From NCBI GenBank assembly GCA_963712765.1, contig CAVQIX010000006.1:62001-126000 (forward strand): 64,000 bases of DNA, given 5' to 3'. Below are positions 49,215 to 59,041 of this stretch, in pieces. The DNA is from CAXMST01 sp963712765. Lineage in GTDB: Bacteria; Actinomycetota; Thermoleophilia; Solirubrobacterales; 70-9. The notes beneath the pieces were generated by a model. It searched no databases and was not told the origin of the DNA. It was given only the letters and a program-made list of their open reading frames with translations. Made by a program: the position numbers and the translations under genes. Position 1 is the stretch's first letter. Every line of letters begins with the position of its first letter.

Positions 49215-51569
49215 TCAGCCGCCGGGCGTGACCCGGTAGGCGTCGAAGACCCCCTCGACCTGGCGGATGCGGCTGATCGCTCCCTTCAGCTGGGAGGTGT
49301 CGCCCACCTCGACCACGAAGCGGTTCTGAACCATCGGGTCCTTGGTCGAGCAGCGGGCCTCGAGGATGTTCAACCCCGCCTCACTGAAGGTCTTCGAGAG
49401 GTCCTCGAGGAGGCGTGCCCGGTCCCAGGCATCGATCTGGACCTCGACGCGGTAGGAGGTCTTGTTGTCGCCGTCCCAGCTGACGTCGGTGAAGCGATCC
49501 GGGGACTTCTTCAGGGCGGCAACGTTCTTGCAGTCCTCACGGTGGATCGTGATCCCGCGGCCGAGGGAGACGTAGCCGACGATCTCGTCGCCCGGCACCG
49601 GCCGGCAGCATTTCGCGAGCCGGACCATGACGTCGTCGACACCCTTGACCGTGATCCCGTACCCGCTGGCTTCCTGCGTGCGGCGCGCGCGCTCGTCGCG
49701 GCCTTCGACCAGACCCGCGATCTGGCTGTCGGTCTCGCCGCCGCTGACCGCATCGCCCTGCTTGAGGCGCTGCATCAGTTTGTTGGTGACCGTCCCGGTC
49801 GCGATCTTGCCCTGACCGAGGGCGATGTAGAAGTCGTCGGCCTTGCGGAATCCCATCTCGCGGATCACGTCGACCAGCAGGGGTGATCCCGCGATCCGCT
49901 GTGGCGGTAGACCGCGCTTGCGTAGCGCCGCGGAGAGATCCTCACGTCCCGACTTCTCAGCGTCCTCGCGCCTCTCCCGCTTCAGAAAGGTCCGGATCTT
50001 GCTCCGGGCGCGGTTCGTCTTGACCAGGCTGAGCCAGTCCCGCGAGGGCCCGCGCTCCTGCTTGGCGGTGAGCACCTCGACGATGTCGCCGCTGCGCAGC
50101 GTGTTGTGGAGCGGGACGAGCTTGCCGTTGACCTTGGCGCCGACGCAGCGGTGGCCGACATCGGTATGGACCGAGTACGCGAAGTCGAGGGGGGTGGATC
50201 CGGCCGAGAGGTTCTTGATCTCGCCCTTCGGAGTGAAGACGAAGACCTCGTCCTCGAACAGGTCGACCTTGAGTGCCTCGAGGAACTGCTTCGGATCAGC
50301 CTCACCGTCCTCGTCGAGCAGTCGCCGAAGCCAGGTCATCTTCGAGCGCTCGACCTCTTCCGGCGTGGCGCCCTTCGCGGCTCGCGGGTCGCCCTCCTTG
50401 TAGAGGACGTGCGCGGCGACGCCGAACTCGGCCAGCTCGTGCATCTTGGCCGTCCGGATCTGGATCTCCAGCGGCTGTCCCTGGGGCCCGATCACGGTCG
50501 TGTGCAGCGCCTGGTAGAGGTTCATCCTCGGGGTTGCGATGAAGTCCTTGAAGCGGCCCGGCAGCGGCTTCCAGATTGCGTGAATCACGCCGATCGCGCC
50601 GTAGCAGTCCTTCACCGAGTCGACGATCACCCGCATCGCGGTCAGGTCGTAGATCTCGTTGAACTCCCGGCCCTTCTTGGTCATCTTCGAGTAGATCGAG
50701 TAGAAGTGCTTGGCCCGGCCCGAGATCTGGGCGTCCTCGATCCCGACCTTCGCCAGCTCGGAGGAGAGGATCCTGCCGGCGTCGGCTACGTACTGCTCGC
50801 GCTCGGTGCGCTGCTGGCTGACCAGCTTCTTGATCTCGTCGTACTTACGTGGGTGCAGGATCTGGAAGGCGAGATCCTCCAGCTCCCATTTGATCGCGTG
50901 GATCCCGAGCCGATGGGCGAGCGGCGCGTAGATCTCGAGGGTCTCCCGCGCCTTGGCCAGCTGCTTCTGCTTCTTCAGCGCGCCCAGCGTGCGCATGTTG
51001 TGGAGCCGATCGGCGAGCTTGATCAGGATCACCCGCACGTCGCTGGCCATCGCGACCATCATCTTCCGGTAGTTCTCGGCCTGGCTCTCGTCGCGACTCT
51101 CGAAGGTGATCTCGGTCAGCTTCGTGACCCCGTCGACGAGATGGGCCACCTGTTCGCCGAAGCCCTCCTCGACCTCCTCGATCGAGGCGGTCGTGTCCTC
51201 GACGGTGTCGTGAAGCAGTGCGGCGCAGAGCGTTTCGGTATCGAGCCGGAGGCCTGCACAGATCTTCGCGACCTCGACGGGGTGGGTGACGAAGTCCTCG
51301 CCCGAGCGGCGCTTCTGGTCGGCGTGACGCTCGCACGCGAAGGCGAAGGCCCGCTCGACGGTCGTCTGGTCGACCTCCGCATCGCCCACGGAGGCGTGTT
51401 CCTCGATCACCGCGAACAGGTCCCCGAGCAGCTCCCGCTCGCCGTCCTCGAGGGTGGCCGTAATCTCGTCGATCGGGACCGGATCGTGTTCGGGAATCCG
51501 CTCGGCGCCGACCCTCGTGTGGCCGTCGGCGTCGATCGGGACCAGCTCGCGCTCGCCGCTCTCGGGCAC
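49215..51569 (-). CDS. rel: Bifunctional (p)ppGpp synthetase/hydrolase (RelA/SpoT homologue)
   Basis: 784 residues. Domains in order: HD hydrolase (about 70-200, with ALLHDTVEDT and LADRLHNMRTL), synthetase (about 240-385, with GRFKDFIA that marks bifunctional enzymes and LYQALHTTV), TGS (about 440-500, FVFTPKGEI), helical domain, and a C-terminal ACT domain. It sets the stringent response. It follows recJ by 32 bases. The first 50 residues are an acidic extension, and an internal start is possible. Confidence 0.96.
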   Translation of the reverse strand: MPESGERELVPIDADGHTRVGAERIPEHDPVPIDEITATLEDGERELLGDLFAVIEEHASVGDAEVDQTTVERAFAFACERHADQKRRSGEDFVTHPVEVAKICAGLRLDTETLCAALLHDTVEDTTASIEEVEEGFGEQVAHLVDGVTKLTEITFESRDESQAENYRKMMVAMASDVRVILIKLADRLHNMRTLGALKKQKQLAKARETLEIYAPLAHRLGIHAIKWELEDLAFQILHPRKYDEIKKLVSQQRTEREQYVADAGRILSSELAKVGIEDAQISGRAKHFYSIYSKMTKKGREFNEIYDLTAMRVIVDSVKDCYGAIGVIHAIWKPLPGRFKDFIATPRMNLYQALHTTVIGPQGQPLEIQIRTAKMHELAEFGVAAHVLYKEGDPRAAKGATPEEVERSKMTWLRRLLDEDGEADPKQFLEALKVDLFEDEVFVFTPKGEIKNLSAGSTPLDFAYSVHTDVGHRCVGAKVNGKLVPLHNTLRSGDIVEVLTAKQERGPSRDWLSLVKTNRARSKIRTFLKRERREDAEKSGREDLSAALRKRGLPPQRIAGSPLLVDVIREMGFRKADDFYIALGQGKIATGTVTNKLMQRLKQGDAVSGGETDSQIAGLVEGRDERARRTQEASGYGITVKGVDDVMVRLAKCCRPVPGDEIVGYVSLGRGITIHREDCKNVAALKKSPDRFTDVSWDGDNKTSYRVEVQIDAWDRARLLEDLSKTFSEAGLNILEARCSTKDPMVQNRFVVEVGDTSQLKGAISRIRQVEGVFDAYRVTPGG

Positions 51570-51601
51570 GCTATCGCTGAGCCCTCGCTCCTCGCTCTCG
51601 G

Positions 51602-54181
51602 CTAGCTCGCTTGTCGGTTCTGCATGTATAGGAGTCCCTCCTCATATCTGGCGGTGTACGCCCGCCAGGAACTGGACCTCTGCAATTCGGTCCTCTCCGA
51701 GGATACGACCCTGAGCATCCGGTCGCCGGCCTTGCCGCTGATCCGCACGATCCCGAGCTCCTCAAGGACCCGGATGCAGCGGGCCGCGACCGCGGCCCCT
51801 CGGCGCAGGGTCCCCCCGCCACAGAGCAGCTGGCCGAGTGCGCTGCCCGAGCTCGGCTCGACCACCGCTCCGCGGTAGATCTCCGCGAGTGCCGTCCGTG
51901 GCCGCCAGCGCTCGGCCCAGCAGAGCTCGGGAAGATCCCCCGCCGCCGTCCAGATGTGGTGGGAGTATCCCTCGCCGTACCCGACCAGGGCCTCGTCGGC
52001 AGGCGACGGCGGTGGGTCGACGGCCACCACGTGAGCGAAACCGAGGGCCGTCGCGGGCGCCGCCGCAAGGGCTTCCCAGTCGGTGAGCAGCAGCGAAACA
52101 CCCCGCTCGGCGGCGGCTGTCAGCTCTCCCTCGGGGCAGGATCCGCAGACGATCGCGTGCGATCCTCCGAAACGCCCCGGGCTCGCCGCCGGAGCCGCGA
52201 GGCCGGCCCTGCGCCGGGCGTCGGCGCAGACGACCAGCACCCCGGCGCCACTCGAGAGCAGCTCGGAGATAAGCGCGACCGCCGACCTTCGCGGGTGCTC
52301 GATCACATCACGTGAAGCGGCGCCGGGCAGATCGATCCCCGGGGTGGGACCGGCGCCCGGGTCTGCATCGAGCTCGGCGTCGAAGCGGCTCCACCACTCC
52401 TCGTCTGCGCCGGCGCTGCAGGCGCAGCGGTTGGCCGGCGCATCGCCGCCGTCACGGGTGCGGTCGAGCACCGCCCGCGGCTCAACTGCGCCGTTCCAGT
52501 GATTGAGCTCGAGCCGCACGGTGAGGTCGTGCGGAGAGTCCCTGGCCGCGGCGAGCGCGCGATTGGCGTTGAATGCGACGGCGCCCGCCGTGGCGCCGCC
52601 GCTGCGGACCGAGAAGCGCGCGTGGCGGCCCTCCTCCCCCATCGGCTTGACGTTGTCCACCTGGGCCCAGGGCAGCAGCAGCCTGACCGCAGGATTTCCC
52701 TGACCGAAGGGACCGAGGCCGCCGAGCTGCTCGGCGACCTCGATGTCGAGCGCCTCGGCGCCGACCACCGCATCGATCCGCTCCGGCTGACGGCTGGTTC
52801 CGGCGGGCCGCTGGGCGTGGGCCGCGGCCTCGAACCTCTTTCTGAACGCCTCGAGGCTGTCGGCGCTCAGCTCCATCCCGGCCGCGGCGCGATGACCGCC
52901 AAAGCGATCGAGGCAGTCCGAGCACTCCTTCAGGGCCGCGAGCAGGTCGAAGCCGGGCACCGAGCGCCCCGAACCGCGGGCGCGCCCGCCTGCGTCGAGG
53001 GAGAGCAGGATCACCGGGCGCTGCAGCCGGTCCACCATCCTCGATGCGGCGATTCCGACCACACCGGGATGCCAATCCTCTCCCCACAGGACGATGCCTG
53101 CCGCGGCCTTGCCGTTGTCGCCGAGGTCGCGGTAGGCGGCAGCCGCTGCGGAGGAGAGCTCGCGCTCGACCCGACGGCGCTCGTGGTTGGCGGAGTCCAG
53201 CTCGCCGGCGATCGCCTGTGCCCGTCCCTGGTCGTCGGTCAGCATCAGCTCGACACCGGCATCCGCGCGGTACAGCCGCCCGGCGGCGTTCAGCCTGGGT
53301 CCGATGCGGAAGGCGATGTCGCCCTCGTCGAGATGCTCGGGCTCGACCTTCGAGGTCGCGAGCAGCGCCCGGATGCCAGGTCGGCGGGCCTTGCGCAGCT
53401 CGGCGATCCCCCTCCGTGCGAGCGTTCGGTTCTCATCGACGAGCGGGACCAGATCGGCGATCGTGGCGAGGGCGACCAGATCCAGCTCTCGTCCCGCCAG
53501 CGCCTCGGGGTCGCCGAGGGCGCATGCGAGCTTGTATGCGACCGCTGCTCCACAGAGACCGCCGAACGGGTATCCGCTGACCTCGGGGTGGACGATCGGG
53601 CAATCGGGCAGGCGATCGCCGGGACGGTGATGGTCGGTCACAACAGCCTCGATCCCGGCCGCCGCCGCCGCGTCGATCTCCTCGGCGCTGGTGATCCCGC
53701 AGTCGGCGGTGATCAGCAGTCCCGTCCCTCGCCCAGCGAGACGTTCGATCGTGCCGCCGCTGAGGCCGTAGCCATCGGCCGCCCGATCGGGGATCAGCCA
53801 ATCGCAGCGGGCGCCGGCCCGTCGCAGCGTCGCGATCAGGATCGCGGTCGAGGAGATCCCGTCGACGTCGTAGTCGCCGTGGACGGTGATCAGGCTCGCG
53901 GCGGCGATCGCCGAGCGGATCGCCGCGACCGCATCGCCGATTCCCTCGAACTCCTCGGGCGCGTAGCCGACGTCGGCGGCGAGGAACTCCCGCGCCTGCT
54001 CGGGGGTCCGGTGTCCTCGGCGCACCAGTGTGATCGCGACCGGCTCAGCGAGCTCGAGCGAGTCCATCAGCGCTCTGGCGTCGGCGTAGTCGTAGGGGTC
54101 GGCGCAATAGGCGCCCCCCGGATCATCGTCGGGTGGACCCGCTTCCTCTTCGGGGGCCTCGGCTATGCGCACTTCGCTCAC
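51602..54181 (-). CDS. recJ: Single-stranded-DNA exonuclease RecJ with a long C-terminal extension
   Basis: 859 residues from a GTG. The DHH motifs are intact (VHGDYDVDGISST, ADCGITS, TDHHRPGD) followed by DHHA1 (GGHRAAAGMEL) and the OB domain (about 470-580). The last 250 residues are not found in short RecJ proteins; they look like a decayed Rossmann/helicase-like domain (LISELLSSGAGVLVVCAD, LLLTDWEALAA) plus a small helical end. Similar extensions occur in Firmicutes RecJ. It degrades 5' ends in recombination and repair. Confidence 0.92.
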   Translation of the reverse strand: MSEVRIAEAPEEEAGPPDDDPGGAYCADPYDYADARALMDSLELAEPVAITLVRRGHRTPEQAREFLAADVGYAPEEFEGIGDAVAAIRSAIAAASLITVHGDYDVDGISSTAILIATLRRAGARCDWLIPDRAADGYGLSGGTIERLAGRGTGLLITADCGITSAEEIDAAAAAGIEAVVTDHHRPGDRLPDCPIVHPEVSGYPFGGLCGAAVAYKLACALGDPEALAGRELDLVALATIADLVPLVDENRTLARRGIAELRKARRPGIRALLATSKVEPEHLDEGDIAFRIGPRLNAAGRLYRADAGVELMLTDDQGRAQAIAGELDSANHERRRVERELSSAAAAAYRDLGDNGKAAAGIVLWGEDWHPGVVGIAASRMVDRLQRPVILLSLDAGGRARGSGRSVPGFDLLAALKECSDCLDRFGGHRAAAGMELSADSLEAFRKRFEAAAHAQRPAGTSRQPERIDAVVGAEALDIEVAEQLGGLGPFGQGNPAVRLLLPWAQVDNVKPMGEEGRHARFSVRSGGATAGAVAFNANRALAAARDSPHDLTVRLELNHWNGAVEPRAVLDRTRDGGDAPANRCACSAGADEEWWSRFDAELDADPGAGPTPGIDLPGAASRDVIEHPRRSAVALISELLSSGAGVLVVCADARRRAGLAAPAASPGRFGGSHAIVCGSCPEGELTAAAERGVSLLLTDWEALAAAPATALGFAHVVAVDPPPSPADEALVGYGEGYSHHIWTAAGDLPELCWAERWRPRTALAEIYRGAVVEPSSGSALGQLLCGGGTLRRGAAVAARCIRVLEELGIVRISGKAGDRMLRVVSSERTELQRSSSWRAYTARYEEGLLYMQNRQAS

Positions 54182-54253
54182 CCGTCAAGGCTCGCAGCGG
54201 GCGGGGACGGAATCGCGAGCCACGATTGCCGCGATATGGGCCCCGGCTGGCGC

Positions 54254-54529
54254 TCAGAGGACCGGGGGGTGCCGCTCCTCGTCCCTGACGCCCGCCAGGT
54301 AGATCAGGGCGAGGGCTCCGACGCAGCCGGGAATCGCCGCCAGCGCGGTGACGATGTCGGTGGTGCCGATCCCATCCCCCTGGGCGAGCTGCCAGATCGC
54401 CCCGCTGACGACGGCGCCAGCGATCGCGGCGAAGAAGGCCCCGACGATTCCTCCGCGGAAGCGGTCGGGGACGAACACCGTGAAGTGCCAGATCGCGACG
54501 CCGAGTGTTGTCCAGACGAGAATTGCCAT
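54254..54529 (-). CDS. Small membrane protein
   Basis: 91 residues with two to three membrane segments (about 2-20, 26-48, 58-82) and glycine/alanine packing (GAFFAAIAGAVVSGAIW) like transglycosylase-associated or GlsB-type proteins. It lies between secDF and recJ on the same strand. I do not assign a function. Confidence 0.55.
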   Translation of the reverse strand: MAILVWTTLGVAIWHFTVFVPDRFRGGIVGAFFAAIAGAVVSGAIWQLAQGDGIGTTDIVTALAAIPGCVGALALIYLAGVRDEERHPPVL

Positions 54530-54541
54530 GATCTCCGCCTC

Positions 54542-57409
54542 CTAGCGGGGTCTTCCGTGACGACGCTTGCGGGCCGCGCGCCGCTGCTTGCGCTGGCGGC
54601 GGATCTCACGCTTCCGCTCCTGCTCGGCTTCGTCCTCCGGACTGGCTGAGGGGGTGGGCGCGGCGGTCGGCTCGGGCTCGGGCTCGGGGAGATCATCGTC
54701 CCCGTCACTCGAGAAGTCGGTGTCGAGGGGAATGCCGTCGTCCGGCTCCTCACCGCCGCCGCCGGCCTCGGCGTCCCCCTCTTCGCCGAGCTTGGCGACG
54801 AGGTTGTCCTCGGGGAAGGCGGGCACGAAGCCCATCGCCTCCTTGATCCGGGCGCCCCGAGCCCTGTAGCCGGGCTCGCGTTGCTTCCAGGCGATCAGGA
54901 CAGGGGTGGCGATGAACAGCGAGGAGTAGAAGCCGCTGAAGATGCCCACGAACATCGCGAAGGCGAAATCGGTCAGCGTCTCGCCGCCGAAGACGAGCAG
55001 CATCCCGATCGCGAACAGGGTGGTGATGGAGGTCACCAGCGAGCGCGTCAGCACCTCGCTCAAGGAGCGGTTGGCGATCTGCGCGAAGGTCGCCCGCGGC
55101 AGACGCGGCACGTTCTCGCGTATTCGGTCGAAGACTATGACCGTGTCGTAGAGCGACAGTCCGAGGATCGTCAGGAAGGCCGCGATCGTGGCGCTCGAGA
55201 CCTCCCGGCCCGAGATCGAGTAGATGCCTGCGGTGATGAGGATGTCGTGGATCACGGCGATCATCACCGGGACCGCGTACTTGGGCTCGAAGCGGAAGGC
55301 GACGTAGGCCGCAATCAGGATCAGCGAGAAGATGATCGCGTAGGCAGCGCTGCGCGCCACCTGCTCGCCGAAGGTCGGGCCGACCGATTGGTTGTCGAAG
55401 CCCCCGAGGCCGGTCTCGTCCTCGGCCCCGACCTCGAGGCCGAAGTCCTTCTCGAGCTGGTCGCGGATGTCACCGATGAGCTCGGGGTCGATCGTGCCCT
55501 GGATCTGGACCACGTTCGCCCCGAAGTCGGGCTCCTCGACCTCCTGGATCTTCGCCGCGTCCGGCTCCTGTACCCCGGCTTCTGCGAGCGAGCTGCGGAC
55601 GTCGTCGATAGCCGCGTCCTCGACCAGCGCCGCCTTGATCTTGGTCCCGGACTCGAAATCGATGCCGAAGTTGAGCTGGGCTGTTGCGAAGCTGATCGCG
55701 CCGATCGCGAGGATCGTTCCCGAGGCCGAGAAGAACCACTTGCTCGCCCCCGAGAAGTCGTAGTGCCAGTTGAAGCGCTGCTTGCCCGCCCCCATCAGCT
55801 TCGGGTTCTCCAATAGGCGCGAGCGCCCGAGCACCGCCAGGATCGCGCGGGTGAACACGACCGCGGTGAAGAGCGAGACGAGGATGCCGACGCCGAGCGT
55901 GAAGGCGAAGCCCTTGACCCCGCCGGTCGCGAGGCCGAAGAGGACGAACGCGGTCAGGAGGGTGATCACGTTCGCGTCGATGATCGTCGCGATGCCCCGG
56001 CGATAGCCGGTGGTGATCGCGCTCAGCATCGAGTGGCCGCCGCGCACCTCCTCCTTGATCCGCTCGAAGATGACGATGTTGGAGTCGGCCGCGACTCCGA
56101 TCGTGAGGATCAGACCAGCTATACCCGGGAGGGTCAGGGTGATCGGGATCAGCTTCAGGAGCGCGAAGAAGAAGGTCGCGTAGACGAGTAGGCCGATCGC
56201 CGCGACGAAGCCGAGAAAGCGATAGAGGATGATCAGGAACAGCAGGACCAAGAGCAGGGCGACGACGCCGGCCACCAGCGCCTGATCGAGCGCCTGTGCT
56301 CCAAGCGTGGCCGAGACGGTGCTCTGGGAGATCAGCTTCAGTTCGACCGGCAGAGCGCCGATCCGCAGGAACTCGGCCAGATCCTGGGCCTCCTGGATGT
56401 CGAAGCTACCCGAGATCTGAGCCCCGGTTCGGCCGTCGATCCCGTCCGGGTTGTCGTTGGGGTCGATGACCGGGCGCGAGACGATCTCGTCGTCGAGGAC
56501 GATCGCGAACGCCTCCGGCTGCGGCGGGAAGGCGAGCAGCCCGCGCTGGGCAATCCGGCTCGTCACCTCCTGGAACTTCTGGCGGCCCTCGTCGGTGAAG
56601 TCGAAGGTGACGTTCGGCTCGCGGGTCTGGGGGTCGAAGTTCTGCTCGGGGTTGCGAAGGTCGTCACCGCTGAGCTCGGGCCGGTCGCGGAGCACGAAGT
56701 AGCGGTCGGTCTCGGGCAGGTCGGGGTCGTCGCTCGAACTCTGCGTGCTCGTAAGGCTGTCGCGAACCACGATCGTGCCCTGCGGGACCTCGAGCACCTC
56801 CCGCTGCTCCTTCGTCAGGGCCTCGGCCTCCGGGAAGCTGAAGAGGTCCTGGCGGTCGGCCTCGGGACCGGATATGTACTCCTTGTCCTCCTTGTTGAAC
56901 AGGTAGTAGCGCTCGCCGGTGGTGGTGCAGTCCATGCACTCCGTCTTCTGCTTGGAGGCGAGTTTGACGGCGTCGTAGAGCCGCGGCAGGGTTTGCTGGT
57001 CGACGTTCGCCGCGTTGACCTCCTCGACCGAGTCGTCGATCGGAACCACGTTGGGCTCGAAGTCGTAGAAGAAGAGCTGCGCTGTGTCGCCTACCCGATC
57101 CACCGCGCGCGAGGTGTCCTGAACGGCCGGCAGGCCGATCTGGATTCCGTCTCCGCCGACGCGGGAGATCTCGGGCTCGGCAACGCCGAGGCTGTCGACG
57201 CGGTCGCGGACGATCTCGATTGCGCGATCGACATCGGCGGGCTGGGGATCGGGGTTGGCCGGCGTGCCTTGAGCCTGGTAGACGAGCTGCGTTCCGCCAC
57301 GAAGATCGAGCCCTAGCACCGTCGGGTTGCTGGCGATCACGATGCCCGAGACGACCAGCAATCCCGCCACGAACAGGATTACGAACAGGTTGACGCGGCG
57401 TGAGCCCAT
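54542..57409 (-). CDS. secDF: Protein translocase SecD/SecF fusion
   Basis: 955 residues joining SecD (about 1-525) and SecF (about 530-840) in one chain with twelve membrane helices. The DLRGGTQLVYQ motif of SecD, the LTLPGIAGLILTIGVAADSN segment in helix 4, and the SecF FGIDFESGT and LSLYDTVIVFDRIREN segments are clear. It uses the proton gradient to pull secreted proteins out of the SecYEG channel. A charged tail of about 100 residues ends in a very basic RRQRKQRRAARKRRHGR-like stretch. yajC, often next to it, is missing. Confidence 0.95.
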   Translation of the reverse strand: MGSRRVNLFVILFVAGLLVVSGIVIASNPTVLGLDLRGGTQLVYQAQGTPANPDPQPADVDRAIEIVRDRVDSLGVAEPEISRVGGDGIQIGLPAVQDTSRAVDRVGDTAQLFFYDFEPNVVPIDDSVEEVNAANVDQQTLPRLYDAVKLASKQKTECMDCTTTGERYYLFNKEDKEYISGPEADRQDLFSFPEAEALTKEQREVLEVPQGTIVVRDSLTSTQSSSDDPDLPETDRYFVLRDRPELSGDDLRNPEQNFDPQTREPNVTFDFTDEGRQKFQEVTSRIAQRGLLAFPPQPEAFAIVLDDEIVSRPVIDPNDNPDGIDGRTGAQISGSFDIQEAQDLAEFLRIGALPVELKLISQSTVSATLGAQALDQALVAGVVALLLVLLFLIILYRFLGFVAAIGLLVYATFFFALLKLIPITLTLPGIAGLILTIGVAADSNIVIFERIKEEVRGGHSMLSAITTGYRRGIATIIDANVITLLTAFVLFGLATGGVKGFAFTLGVGILVSLFTAVVFTRAILAVLGRSRLLENPKLMGAGKQRFNWHYDFSGASKWFFSASGTILAIGAISFATAQLNFGIDFESGTKIKAALVEDAAIDDVRSSLAEAGVQEPDAAKIQEVEEPDFGANVVQIQGTIDPELIGDIRDQLEKDFGLEVGAEDETGLGGFDNQSVGPTFGEQVARSAAYAIIFSLILIAAYVAFRFEPKYAVPVMIAVIHDILITAGIYSISGREVSSATIAAFLTILGLSLYDTVIVFDRIRENVPRLPRATFAQIANRSLSEVLTRSLVTSITTLFAIGMLLVFGGETLTDFAFAMFVGIFSGFYSSLFIATPVLIAWKQREPGYRARGARIKEAMGFVPAFPEDNLVAKLGEEGDAEAGGGGEEPDDGIPLDTDFSSDGDDDLPEPEPEPTAAPTPSASPEDEAEQERKREIRRQRKQRRAARKRRHGRPR

Positions 57410-57420
57410 TCAGCCGGGTG

Positions 57421-57906
57421 CTACTCGGGTGTGAGTACGAGCAGCATGCCGCCGTCGTCGTCGTAGGCCGGGAAGACGTCGGCCACGGCCTTCGCCGGTA
57501 GATCCCCCTCGGCATTTACCTCGACCCGCTTGCCCAGCGAGCGCACGCCCCACTCGAGCGTGGTCTCGATCGGATCGGTGCTGCCGTCCCCGTCGATATC
57601 GGCCTCCTCGCCTCCGTCGCCGGGATCGATCCACTCCAGGCCGAGCACATCCTTTACCCCACGGCCGATCACGTCCTCGTCGGTGAGTCCGGTGAGCTCG
57701 AAGCCGCCCTTGCCCACGTCGAGCACCCTGCCAGCCTTGTCGCAGGTGAAGAAGGCGGCGTCCGGCGCCGGATAGTAGTCGTCGAGCAGCTCGAAGACGA
57801 AACCGAATCCGCATTTCGAGCAGCCCTTCGGCCTGGTCGACAGGCCGGCGTTGCGCTCCCCGCTCGCCTCGCGGTTGCCGCAGTTGGGACAGATGAAGAA
57901 AGGCAC
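57421..57906 (-). CDS. Zinc-ribbon plus PAS-like protein
   Basis: 161 residues from the GTG at 57906. An N-terminal ribbon with Cys6, Cys9, Cys29 and Cys32 (CPNCG, CSKCG) leads into a PAS-like domain at about 47-90 (FFTCDKAGRVLDVGKGGFEL), then an acidic segment with an EF-like DPGDGGEEADIDGDG stretch. No enzyme domain is present. It sits where yajC often lies between the ruv genes and secD. Function unknown. Confidence 0.75.
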   Translation of the reverse strand: MPFFICPNCGNREASGERNAGLSTRPKGCSKCGFGFVFELLDDYYPAPDAAFFTCDKAGRVLDVGKGGFELTGLTDEDVIGRGVKDVLGLEWIDPGDGGEEADIDGDGSTDPIETTLEWGVRSLGKRVEVNAEGDLPAKAVADVFPAYDDDGGMLLVLTPE

Positions 57907-57965
57907 GCCCGCAAGGCTAATGAATCGCCCCTGCCCGTTCGGTTGGGGCGCGACGGCCGCTGGGC

Positions 57966-59030
57966 TCAAAACAGGCTGCCGGCCCCGTCGGGCACCGGTA
58001 GCCCGAGGTGGGAGCAGCCACGCTCGGTGATCACGCGGCCTCTGGGGGTGCGCTTGAGCAGCCCCTGCTGGAGCAGGTAGGGCTCGTAGACGTCCTCGAT
58101 CGTGTCCTGCTCCTCATCGACCGCGGCGGCCAGTGTGGAAAGGCCGACGGGGCCACCGGCGAACTTCTCACCGATCGCAGTCAGAATCGCCCGGTCGTGG
58201 CGATCGAGCCCGGCCTCGTCGACCTCGAGCATGAGCAGCGCCTGATCGGCGATCTCGGCTGTGACGACACCGCTGCCTCTGACCTCGGCGAAGTCTCGGA
58301 CTCGTTTGAGCAACCGGTTGGCGACGCGCGGCGTGCCCCGCGAACGGGAGGCGATCGCGGACGTGCCGCCGGGCTCGATCTCGACCCCGAGGATCCCGGC
58401 CGAGCGGTCGATGATCTCGGCCAGGTCAGCCGGCTCGTAGTGCTCGAGCCGGTGGCTGACGCCGAAGCGGTCGCGTAGCGGCGTGCTCAACAGGCCGGCC
58501 CGCGTGGTCGCACCGACCAGCGTGAAGGACGGCAGATCGAGGGTGACGGTGCGCGCTCCGGCGCCCTGCCCAAGCACGACCGGGAGCTGGCGGTCCTCCA
58601 TCGCCGGATACAGCGTCTCCTCGATTGCGCGATTGAGACGGTGGATCTCGTCGACGAAGAAGACCGAGCCGGGATCGAGCGTGGTCAGGAAGCTGGCGAT
58701 GTCGGCCTTGCGCTCGAGTGCGGGCCCGGCGGTCTGGACCAGTGGCACACCAAGTTCGGCGGCGATGATGTGGGCTAGCGAGGTCTTGCCCAGGCCCGGT
58801 GGTCCGGCGAGCAGGACGTGGTCGAGCGGCTCGCCGCGCTTCCTGGCGGCCTCGATGAAGATCTCGAGCTGATCGGTGACCTGCCGCTGAGCGACGAAAT
58901 CGCTCAGCCGAGCCGGCCTCAGGCTGCTGTCGAGCTCGTCCTCGCCGGGCTCGACCCGGGCATCGGCTATCCGCGGCTCGGCATCGGCAGCTGCAGCGGC
59001 CTCATTCAGTGAGATTCGCTTGACCGACAT
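57966..59030 (-). CDS. ruvB: Holliday junction branch migration helicase RuvB
   Basis: 354 residues of AAA+ type with Walker A GPPGLGKT (76-83), Walker B FVDEIHRL, the arginine finger region and a C-terminal winged helix (GLLKRTPRGRVITE). It drives branch migration with RuvA. The gene ends 59 bases before the zinc-ribbon gene begins. Confidence 0.98.
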   Translation of the reverse strand: MSVKRISLNEAAAAADAEPRIADARVEPGEDELDSSLRPARLSDFVAQRQVTDQLEIFIEAARKRGEPLDHVLLAGPPGLGKTSLAHIIAAELGVPLVQTAGPALERKADIASFLTTLDPGSVFFVDEIHRLNRAIEETLYPAMEDRQLPVVLGQGAGARTVTLDLPSFTLVGATTRAGLLSTPLRDRFGVSHRLEHYEPADLAEIIDRSAGILGVEIEPGGTSAIASRSRGTPRVANRLLKRVRDFAEVRGSGVVTAEIADQALLMLEVDEAGLDRHDRAILTAIGEKFAGGPVGLSTLAAAVDEEQDTIEDVYEPYLLQQGLLKRTPRGRVITERGCSHLGLPVPDGAGSLF

Positions 59031-59041
59031 CGACCGCGAGC

